Part shown: positions 46,801 through 55,979 of the stretch, in pieces
How the letters are laid out: each line of letters opens with the position of its first letter
Numbering within the stretch: the first letter of the stretch is position 1
Assembly: GCA_037447605.1 (NCBI GenBank)
Contig: CM074807.1
Span: 2,665,568 to 2,729,567, forward strand
Direction: 5' to 3'
Source: Zygnema circumcarinatum
Taxonomy: Eukaryota > Streptophyta > Zygnematophyceae > Zygnematales > Zygnemataceae
DNA: 64,000 nucleotides
Position numbers and translations under genes: made by a program
Notes under the pieces: generated by a model
Told to the model about the DNA's origin: nothing
Database searches by the model: none
The model's input: only the letters and a program-made list of their open reading frames with translations

Positions 46801-48752
46801 GAGTAACACCTGCTGTAATGCACTCCATTATCTCATGTGAACCTTTTTTGACTTCAACTTTGAACCGGTCTGCGAGCGCAGTCGAACTCCTATTGGAGCT
46901 CTGCTCCTTGGTGACATTTTGTCGCGATGTGACCTTCCGGAGGGTGCCTTCTCCATTCTGCCGTGTGCGAGAGATGGGGCGGACCTTTTCACAACAGATG
47001 AACGCTTTAAGCTGCTCTCTTTCACGGGCTCCCCAAGTGTACGTGCATGAATGACCAAGAACGATACACCATACAGTAGCAAATTAAAAGCTTCAAAAGC
47101 TGCAAGACCTGCCCAAGAGCTTGCCTATGCATAACCTCACGGTTCGCTCGTCTTGCAGGTCGGGTGGGCTATGAAGGCGAAGGCAGGAAAAAAAAAGGTG
47201 GTGTTGGAGCTGGGGGGCAATGCAGCCTGCATAGTGGAGGTGGGCAGTCTTTACCTCTTCCAAACTGTACCTTCTTACTCGGAAATGAGGTAACTAACTA
47301 ACTAACTAATTGTGGTTTCAACAATGTTTCCGGTGCATTGCAGGACCTCGTGCCGGACTTGGAAACAGTCGTGTCGCGAATAATATTCGGGGCCTTCTAT
47401 CAAAGTGGGCAGTCTTGCATTAGCGTACAGCGCGTCTATATTCGGCAGGTACATCTCTTTTATCTGACCGCAGGCTTGCTCCTTCTACTGGAGTTTCCGA
47501 CGAAACTTTGGAGTATTGCTTGACATGCACTTCTTACTGAAAGCTACCTTTACTGTTACTTAAGTTAGACGGTCGAGTTTGCAGGAGCTTTACAACACAG
47601 TGAAGACAAATTTGGTTGAAAAAGCTTCAGCTTTGAAAAAGGTACGATTCTTTCAGCTGGGCTCCAAAGCATGCTTTCAGCGCTTATCATCGTTCGAGTC
47701 AGCTCTCCATTCAAGTCATATATTGTCCTCCGCAAGTGCTCAGGATTCAGAAATCTTCCCGTAAGCCCACTCAATCCCTTTCATTATGTTGTATATGTTC
47801 GAGAGGTATCTGATACTGTATGGTTTTCTGCAGGGCGATCCCTTCGATGAGAGCACCTTCATAGGGCCGATCATTGCCGAGTCTGAAGCAAAGCGCATCG
47901 AATCGTGGGTCTCGCGAGCGGTCGCAAATGGGGCAAAGTAAGTAAAGCGAATTTTGCGCTTGCGCACGCTTATGAAGTGGTGAGCTCTTAAAACTGTGTT
48001 TGGTGATTGATGCAGAGCTCTCTGTGGAGGAAAGCGGGAGGGAGTTTTCTATGATGCAACGGTCCTTGAAGACGTTGAACCTTCCATGGAAGTGAGCTTC
48101 CTTGCTTGAGACCACATTCTGTTTGTCCTGTTTGTGTTTGGTGAACTTTTGTATGACCAATCTCTTCTGATGGTTTCCCGCCCTCCTCTCATAGTAAATC
48201 CTTAGCTGTTCAAACCATGGAAGGTATGCTCTGAGCTCCTTTCTCCGACTGCCCTTTGGGACAGGTGCATGCAGAGGAGGTTTTTGGGCCGGTCGTGGTT
48301 TTGTATCCATACTCCGACTTCAAGGCTGCAGTGGAGGAGGTGAACCAGTCCAAGTTTGGGCTCCAAGCCGGCGTGTTCACTACTGACTTCAACAAGGCAT
48401 TCTACGCGTTTGAGCAGCTGGATGTGGGAGGGGTCTGCATCAACGACATCCCCAGCATGCGAATCGACTCTCAGGTGGGCCCTCAACTGCAGCCTTCTCC
48501 TGGGCGTGTGGGTGATGTGAACCTTTTCTCCTCACACAGTACAGTACAGTGCTCTCCTGATCATGCTTTCGGACTATAGGGGGCGTGCAGTAGGGCTGAC
48601 GTGTCTGGGTGTGGGAGAGGCGGGTGCTGTTGCAGCCGTACGGCGGAGTGAAGGATTCTGGGCTTGGTAGGGAGGGCATTCGGTACGCCATGGAGGACAT
48701 GACAGAGCTGCGAGTGATGCTTATGCGTAATGCGGGGAAGCTTGTTTCCTAG
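40895..48752 (+). CDS. Predicted fusion: acetolactate-synthase-like TPP enzyme plus aldehyde dehydrogenase
   Basis: TPP half exons: 40895-40959, 41114-41339, 41498-41551, 41649-41687, 41849-42123, 42302-42372, 42459-42588, 42683-42755, 42889-42981, 43051-43191, 43322-43362, 43499-43533, 43743-43889, 44012-44118, 44278-44325, 44693-44792 and 44913-44999. ALDH half exons: 45264-45754, 45892-45960, 46059-46116, 46275-46337, 46619-46680, 46882-47038, 47159-47239, 47344-47448, 47585-47641, 47834-47937, 48016-48091, 48265-48474 and 48636-48752. Together they give about 1126 aa. The TPP half has the catalytic glutamate in TRHEQAAGF (E52), [10 protein letters not shown] and the cofactor motif GDGG (454-457) with NDNGYG. 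It has no transit peptide. A Pro-rich linker of about 75 residues follows. The ALDH half has LELGGN and the catalytic Cys in QSGQSC, and resembles moss and algal ALDH21-type enzymes (from memory). The TPP exon 43051-43191 needs a one-base correction. The fusion depends on the intron 45000-45263; reading through gives a stop, and ATG 45255 could start a separate ALDH. Confidence 0.8.
43704..43733. repeat. (TGCA)n microsatellite beside a splice acceptor
   Basis: About seven ATGC/TGCA units end ten bases before the acceptor of the TPP-ALDH exon at 43743. The tract replaces the usual polypyrimidine stretch, and as a self-complementary repeat it could fold in RNA. Confidence 0.85.
44512..44658. 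repeat. Polypurine intron tract (GGGAAGAAGG type)
   Basis: Roughly 145 bases of almost only A and G in degenerate GAAGGGAA units occupy most of the intron between TPP-ALDH exons 44278-44325 and 44693-44792. The complementary strand is polypyrimidine, so the tract can in principle adopt triplex structure. Confidence 0.8.
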
Positions 48753-49453
48753 ACACGCGCTGAACCCTTGTCAGTGGCCAGGAGTTTGCTTTCTCCTCTC
48801 CTCTTTTCTTGTGCAGGTGGGTTGGTTGGGCGCACTTATAAGGGCGTATGAGATGTGTGTATGTCGTGTATTTATATTGACCTTATGGGAGGAGAATCTT
48901 GTGACCATGCTGTCAATGACCTCATACAGGAAGAGTTGGAACCTACAGAGTTCATCAGAGCAGTTATTCCATTTTTTTTTATTTTACTGCAATTGTTTGA
49001 CCACATTGCAGCTCCTCTAGCAATTAAACTATGCGCAGACATTACTGCGCTCGGCCATAAAAAAAACACCGTGGTTTGGAGAGAATGCCAAACCTGAGCA
49101 TCATGCATGTCCATGTACCATCATGTTTGAACATGAAGGATGGTGCATTAAATCTCATGTCTTACATAGCTCTCTCCTTGTTCAAAAGCCATGACCATGA
49201 TATTCAACGCCATCCTTGACACAGGAGGAAAACACAAAAAGGACAGCGATGTCCTAACTGACTTGCCTGCAGCGTGCTCCTTCACAGTGATCCTGTTATC
49301 TGCTGTCTAGTGTTTGCATAGACTTAAATTGGCTGCCGAAGGTGATTGAATTCCTGCAGGTTGACCTCCATTTCACAGAGCAGGCCGTAATCAGTGAAGT
49401 CAGACCATTGCGCCTCCCAGCGGTTGAGGGGAAAGCTTCTTCAGTAAAGGCTT
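48753..49453. other. Convergent spacer between TPP-ALDH and Tim44-like genes
   Basis: This holds the two 3' flanks. Short ORFs (for example 48730-49020) carry no recognisable motif. I see nothing else that I can support. Confidence 0.6.
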
Positions 49454-51876
49454 TTACCGCAGGTCCACCATGTACCAGGGGGACTCAAGCTCCTTCACTG
49501 GTGTAATCCACTGCTTCAGCTTGGGCAGCTGCCGGGCGAACTTGACGACATGCCACCCTTTGGTGGTGGAATCTTCAACCATCGCTCCCGCCTGGTCGTA
49601 GGTGCATATAGAAATCTCGGCATGTAGTCGAACGGCGAGGACAAAGAACATATCATCGTGGTATTGCTCCAACTGAGGAACCAGGCTCTGCAGCCCAAAG
49701 CCTCCGCGGCCATCGTCCTGCCATGAAGGCAGCAACAACACTCCCAAGACTATCACTAATCAATCTAATGTGCAACTGCCAGCATGTCCTTCGATTTGTT
49801 TGCAAATAAATAAAACCTGAAAGTTTACCTGACCATGTATGAATGTTAATAAACAAACTTTACATGTGACTCTCACAAGAACCTTCACTTCAGATCGGAT
49901 ACAGGAAAGAACAATGAAACATATTCCAGCCGGCCAGCTCACCGCAAAGGAAAAGTCAAAGTTGACGAGCCGGGCAGAGTCCACCTTCTTCACTGTGTAT
50001 TCCACTCGCAGGTTTTGTTCTTTCCACTTTGGAATGTGTTTGTACTTTCCTATTGTCTGCTTATAAGCGATCTGTTCTCCATCCCAAAACCATTCATAGC
50101 ATGTTTGATACACCCTGAACCGGTTTATCACAAACATTGATTTCCAGGAAAGTGGCATAGGGTTAAACATATGGTCTGCTAGTGAAAGAAACTGCATCCA
50201 GACTATTTCACATCCTTAACAGTACTTTTAAAAATGGAGGGAGGATTTCGAGTCTGCAGAATCACGAGGCAGTAAATAGGATAACAAGAAAGGTGTACCA
50301 GCCACATGGAAGTTTCTAAACTAAATTCTCCTTAAAGGCAGTTCTGATTGCAAACGAGAGAAACGACGACTCACATCAAATGCCGTCAACATCGGCGGAG
50401 AAACCATGTTTCTCATTGTCTCAAAATCACCCTTGCCAAATAACTCTTGAACTGCCAGAAAACAAGATTGCTATGTCAGGATCCAGAAAATAATCAGTTA
50501 CAATACTCGAACTGCACTATAAGTGCAGGCGGGCAGGAAAATGCTTCAGGCCGTGCTGAGCAAGCAAACAAAAAAACCGAAGGGTCCTTGAAGCATTCAA
50601 AGAAAAAAAGAGTAAACCAGCTTGACTCCTCAAGCATGTAGCAAAGCTGCAACTTCAGCTTATCTTCGAAAAGTGTGAACGAGAACAGAGCAGGCACAGT
50701 CCGATATTGAACACATTGCCTCCTAAGTCATTTAGTCTTGTTAATGCCGTTTTGTCAAAATAACAACTGACCGGTTATGAAGGCATGCTCTGCACCCTCC
50801 AAAAAGTCCTCCACGTCGAACTGTGACTCCAACATGAATGAGTGGAACTTTAAGTAAACTGCCATCTGCCACTCCAACACAGTAACGTAGTGAATACCTG
50901 AACCCAGTCAGTAAATGAAAAACATCGAATACGCTGATTTCAGCATCAACGCTCAAAGAGTCACTCCATGGCATACGGTCTGATAAAACGTATGTGATGT
51001 AAGTAACAGTATCAAGCCGGTCATTTACAAGATGTGTGCTGCACTAACACTTCGTTATTGCGCAAGTATCTTAGAATTTTCAACAGCCAAAGTCGACAGT
51101 GGCAGGCCAGTAGGATTTTTGAATTAGAAAAAGGCAACCCGTATGACGTGCTTGAACAGGCTGCAGCTGGCTTACAAGTAAATCAACATTTTCCAATTGC
51201 AAGTTCTCTAGGAGTAAACTATAATTAGCAAAGATCACAATTGCAAAAACCTATTAAGTCCAAGCTGGTTTTCATAACTTACCTTAATTGAGGTCCAAAA
51301 GTCCATCAGAGAGTGACTCGGCTTTTGTTTTGATATATCGAAAACAACTTTGAAGGGTGTAGATGAACTTTCTGTGTTCATCTTGTCGGATGTGCTTTCT
51401 ACCTGGGGAGTAACATCCTCTATGTGCTGTCTAGTTTCTTGGTTGCTGCTTCCTTGGGTTTTCACCGTCTCTTGATCGACATCCTTCCCTGACGTCCCTA
51501 ATTCATCCGCCTTTGACGATTCTGATGAAGAAATTGGTCCCTCCTTCATGAGTGGGGCTCTTGAACTTATTTGTAACTTTTCCTTTTCTTCTCTTCTTTT
51601 TTTGTAGCTGTGGCTGCCCCGCCTAAAGGCTGTTGGAATGGGAGTACCTGCAAGATGTGAGCTTGTGCCATCCACATAATAAGAGACACCTGTTCTTGTA
51701 TCTAGATTTGCAGAAGTGTTTAGTTCGGAAGCAGATTCAGAGGACACGAGACATCCGAGTCGCAACGTGTGCCAAGCAGGTGTCAATCCGGACTGGCCCA
51801 GGGATGAGGCGATGCCTGATGAAGCCAAAATAGCTTGCAGAGCCGCCTTGCAGCCCTTACGCTTGAGTGCAGCCAT
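49454..51876 (-). CDS. Mitochondrial Tim44/mL45-like domain protein
   Basis: Exons on the minus strand are 51876-51283, possibly a 22-nt microexon 51160-51139, then 50897-50772, 50451-50375, 50191-49943 and 49717-49454. The long exon 1 begins MAALKRKGCKAALQAILASS, a basic, Ala-rich, acid-free start typical of mitochondrial presequences, and continues through a Ser/Glu-rich linker. The downstream part (EDFLEGAEHAFITVQELFGKGDFETMRNMV, then the beta-rich TVKKVDSARLVNFDFSF and ISICTYDQAG) fits the Tim44-like alpha-beta fold. Members are the import-motor anchor Tim44, the ribosomal protein mL45 and its yeast relative Mba1, all at the matrix face of the inner membrane. The lack of a long coiled coil favours an mL45/Mba1-like role, but this is inference. 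Exon 1 ends in phase 0 while 50897 needs phase 1; the 22-nt microexon would fix this. Confidence 0.78.
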
Positions 51877-52169
51877 GGCAACCTGCTTCCAACGCTAGAA
51901 CATTGCCTCGTCCTCACAGAAAGTGGCAGAGCTGAAAGGTTTGGAGCCGCGGAGATGTCGAACGGCAGCGCAAACGAATGCTGCCTCCGCTGGAAGCAGG
52001 ATGGCCTCCCACTCGGCAGAGCAGGGAGCTGCGCGGACCTTCAATTTTTCACATTATTAGCTTTGTGCGCTGAGGGCTTTTGCGAGAATATCAGCTTGCA
52101 ACCAGGAACAAGGTCGGGTAGAGAGGGGCTTCAGCATCCTTCGAGATTGCAGGCCTGCGCTCTTCTTTC
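51877..52169. promoter_or_regulatory. Compact divergent promoter, Tim44-like / UVR-SnoaL
   Basis: Only 293 bp separate the two predicted start codons. Both products are predicted organelle proteins, one mitochondrial and one plastid. No named promoter element stands out. Confidence 0.45.
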
Positions 52170-54715
52170 TTGACGATGACATCGAGATGGCAGTCTGTAA
52201 TACCTTTGCGGGAGTCTTTGGGGCTTACTTGCGCATGTGGCATGGAGTCTGTTCGGTTACAGGAGAGGAGGACTGGAAGCAGTCAGAGGATGCAAGCTTC
52301 AGAATTCTGCAAGAAGGGAAAAGCCTATGGTGCTGAAGAAGGAACTCGTTGCTCCCGCGCATCCAGTAAAGTCTGTTTACAACAAGGTCATTATTGCAAC
52401 ATGGAACGGCAGAGTGGGATTTGTTCGAAATTAGGAAGCTTACATCATGTGAAAAATTCAAGAGATATTGCAGCTGCTGGTTGGAGGATCTCTTTTGTCG
52501 GAGGCACCTTTCTTGAAAAAGCACCAGGCTCTTTATGCCGAGCGAGTTCAAGTGAAGGCAGTCACGATGCTGGAGTGGCTTCGGATGATGTACGAAGCTT
52601 TACATCGCATTTGCATTTCAATAACAAAGCTTGAAAGTATGCGATAACAGAACAAATGGCCCTGCTTTTCGTTTTTTGTTTCTTTGATTGGTGGCGGAGT
52701 TCTATGACAAGGCTGTTATTTTTTTCCTATAAAGCTTGAGAGAGCAGGATATTTTGAATCCGTTGAATTCACTCCTCCTCACTTTGGCTTGGTGTACTTC
52801 ATTGGAGCATGTTGGGCCGTCCACCTTGATAATTCTCCGCTTAAATGCAAAGTGCATTGTTTATTAAACGAACGACAGTTTTGACGCATGTTCTTCCCTT
52901 GCCGCGTGTTTGTACATTTTGCCTGCTCAAACAGATTATCAAACAACTGACCGAAGGAAGCAATTTGCTCAACAGAAAATGTCAAGGTGTTCAGTAGAGA
53001 TTCCCAATTATGTTGATGAAAGTCAAGGTACAAGCATCAGAGGAATGGGAACTGTTCTTCATGAACAGTCTGCATTTGTTTCGCTGAGTTATTTGAAACT
53101 GTGAAATCTCTTGGCTCATTACACCCTGGACCCCCCTTATTGCACCCTGGACTGCTGCTGCTGTGTGCAGCCCCAAAACTCAGCGTTGAAAATAGAGCAG
53201 CTTCAAGTGGAGTTGGACCATGCAGTACGATCAGAGCAGTATGAGTTAGCTGCTCGACTTCGAGATCGCTTGCGGTACCTCATCTTTCACTCTTGCGAAC
53301 CCTTCAGTTAGTGGAACCATAGGGTTTTGTGAGTTGTACAGAATAAAGCATAGAAGGTATCGTAGACAAAGCTCTCTTTTGATTAGTCATTTCTTTGATT
53401 GACAGTCGAGCCCAAATGTTTCTGAATTGTTTTGAAGAGAGGCAACCGAATCGACTTCAAGGGGAAGGAGGGAACTGATCAGGGTCAATGCCATATGAAT
53501 GTCAGTTGAGAAGTCAGTCTGCCTTTGGAACTATCTGTTTGAGCAGCTTACTGTTTTCTACAGCTAGAAGAAAAGCATGTTCTTGTGCCATAATCGAATG
53601 GCCTGTCGTTGGGGGGCAGAATATTGCAGGAAGATGATGAAGCAGCCGTCCTAGCTGCTAATGCACTCTTCTACCGCGCATTCGCGAAAGCGGATCTGAG
53701 GCTCATGCGTCGAGTTTGGGTAAATGCCGAGCATGTGCAGTGCCTTCACCCAGGAAACAACTGCATTTCTGGATATGACCTGGTAAGAGTTCTTCTTCCA
53801 TGTAACTCTCTCATTAATCTATAGGGCACGTTTTCTCTTCTCTGTCAATATCTATACTTTCAGATTTCCCTACTACCTTCTTTGTCTTTCATGGCGGCAA
53901 GCCCTGCCTTTCATACATTTTGTTATCTTTCAGGTGTACCTGCCATGTCTGCTATCAGGCTTCCAAGTACCACACTTTGCTTTTTGCTTTTTGCTTTGCT
54001 TTTGAGTAAAGGAACGTGACTATCGCAATTAAAGTCCAGTGAACCACGTGGCGACCAAGAGCATGAATTTAGCCTGCTGAACTCCAAACGCGCAAAATTA
54101 GAATATGTTGCTTGCTGAAGAGCTTGACGGCTTGCACTTACCTTTGAAGATTTCTGCTGAAGGGATACAGAGGTGGCGTGTGCATGTGTTGCAGGTGATG
54201 GCCAGCTGGGAAGCAGTTCTGAGCAGTGCTCGGGAGTACCGCATCGACCTTGAGGATGTGCGCGTGCACACCAATGGGACCATGGCGGTTGTTACCTGCG
54301 TGGAGGTCATCCGAGCAGCTGGAGGCGCAGGCAGGTTGGTCCCATACCTCCGTCCTGACATCATGGGTGTGATGCGCTATCATGCCGGAAGCTCTATGCT
54401 GTAGTTGCGGGGATACATGGAGAGAGTTAGTTTTTTGCAAAGACCCTTTGTAAGCCATTGTTCGTCATCGCTAGCTTCATACACATTGGCAGGCGCTGTC
54501 TAAGGTCGTTAATACGAAACGAGCTCGTCGCTGCTTTGCAAGTGTTCTCTTTTTACGTTTTGACGTTTGTGTACTCTACGTTTTCATGTTGGCTCAAGCA
54601 TTGGATGTCTGCGATGGGCAGGATAGCTGCAACAAATATTTACGAGAAGCAAGGGAATGAGTGGCGCATATGTCTGCATCACGGGTCCCAGGTGCCGACG
54701 TCACTGTTTGCATGA
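52170..54715 (+). CDS. UVR-motif plus SnoaL-like protein, probably plastid-targeted
   Basis: Five exons fit in phase: 52170-52589, 53171-53274, 53620-53782, 54195-54334 and 54622-54715, giving 306 aa. The first 140 residues are Ser/Arg/Cys-rich with few acids early on, consistent with a chloroplast transit peptide and linker. A UVR motif follows at about 146-175 (IEQLQVELDHAVRSEQYELAARLRDRLR), the helix hairpin found in UvrB/UvrC and in plant proteins that bind Clp proteases or other partners. From about 176 to the end is an NTF2/SnoaL-like cone fold (YRAFAKADLRLMRRVW, HPGNNCISGYD, DVRVHTNGTMAVVTCVEV, ATNIYEKQGNEWRICLHHGS). The same UVR plus SnoaL architecture occurs in plant proteins of poorly known function. 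The exon 1 donor (GATGAT|GTACGA) is the least certain border. The last exon reads straight to TGA. Confidence 0.75.
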
Positions 54716-55460
54716 GCCGGCGCTGCACACGCTGAGCACAGCTCTGCTGGAGAAGAAAAGAGTACCCTCTGTCTTGGGGTGGCAGGAGGCACTTTGTTTC
54801 GAGTGGGTTTCAAGTCGGCTGTGGCGTAATGCGTGGGATTCAAGGATGCCCACATCGCGATGGTTTGAGGCACAGCAGTAGAGGATGCCAGACCTCACAC
54901 TTTTTAAGGCATAGCTGCGGATGGTTTATGGAGACGAGCAAGCCTGGCGCTGTATTGGAAAGTTTTTTAAGTACACATTTTGTTGCAATCACGTTGCTGC
55001 AAGTGCACGATTCGCCTTTGTTTCAGTTGCATCAACATCATCATATCCGCATGGTTCATATCTGCGAGACTTCCCCCCGCGCAGGGTGCAACTTCGTGCA
55101 CCTTTTTCAAAAGTCGGGGGAGCCAAAGGTTGGCCGCGAGCTGCACAGAAGGGAAAGGTGTGGCCCACAACGGCGGGCCGTGCGCCTACCTCATCTTCAA
55201 TGTGGATAAGACCGTAAGGGAAAAACAGATGGCGGCACCACCGTAGTACGGTACGGCACGCGGACGTGACGCGCTGAAGGGGGAGTGCACCTGGTCGTAA
55301 TCGCGTCGAGAGGAGCCCAGGTGTGAAAATAGAATAGGCAATGTCAAATGTTGGACCGCGGGGCCTATGCACGGCGATGGCCGTACGGTTCAACGGGACG
55401 GAACTGCGGACTGCAGCACGCGCCTGCACAGGGAATTGCCTCGTGTCGCGTTCCATGTAG

Positions 55461-55530
55461 TTAGGGTTTGCAGATGGTTTACTGAACGGAGTTCAGGGTT
55501 TGAGTTTCAGGGTTTGAGTTTTAGGGTTTG
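55461..55530. promoter_or_regulatory. Cluster of four AGGGTTT (plant telo-box type) motifs
   Basis: AGGGTTTG occurs four times within about 70 bp (near 55463, 55495, 55510 and 55523), one as TTTTAGGGTTTG. The plant telomere unit is TTTAGGG, and its short interstitial form (AAACCCTA) is a known promoter element of many plant housekeeping genes. Another copy lies in the first intron of the esterase gene at about 56078-56086. The spacing is irregular, so this is not a telomere array. Confidence 0.55.
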
Positions 55531-55818
55531 CAGGAAAGCTCTGAAGGTGCAAGCAGGGCCTTGCTGAGGAAAAACATTACTATTCTGAGCACAGGAATGC
55601 TGGGAAGAGCATAATATATGCTCCGCCTGTTTCTGTTTTTGGCTTATAAATCGATGGCTTCCTCTTCTACAGTTGGTCCTTGCGCAGCAGGATGAGTGGG
55701 CGCAGAGAGAGAGAGAGAGAGGCAGCCTCTCCTCCAGCTTTGCCTCTCTCTCTCTCGCCTTCTCCCTCCCTCGTCCTTCGTCGCACGCACTAATGTACGG
55801 TCAGACGGCTGAATTGAA

Positions 55819-55834
55819 TGTACAGTACTGTACA
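55819..55834. promoter_or_regulatory. 16-bp perfect palindrome TGTACAGTACTGTACA
   Basis: The palindrome contains three GTAC cores and lies 145 bp before the esterase start cod­on, with further GTAC sites at about 55795 and 55844. Its biological role is unknown. Confidence 0.45.
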
Positions 55835-55979
55835 GTAAGGTCGTACATTTGTAATGTCGTACACTCTGCCTCTGAGTAGTGCCCGTAGGGCCGCCCTCTG
55901 CCTCTGGGTGGTGCCCGTAGAGGAAGGGGAGGGAGAGAGGGAGGGAGGGAGAAAGAGAGGGAAGGAACTGCAAGGAGGT

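Larger units (their letters stand above)
54716..55979. other. Spacer with telo-box cluster and GTAC palindrome upstream of the esterase gene
   Basis: No coding exon is supported here. 54716-55440 is the UVR gene 3' flank with only shadow ORFs. 55461-55530 holds the AGGGTTT cluster and 55819-55834 the palindrome, both listed separately. 55855-55920 contains a short direct repeat (CTCTGCCTCTG...TGCCCGTAG twice), and 55915-55975 is GA-rich leader sequence. Confidence 0.55.

Noticed and set aside
55461-55530. Telomere or subtelomere
   Set aside because: Only four irregularly spaced motifs occur between ordinary genes, which fits promoter telo-boxes rather than a telomere array.
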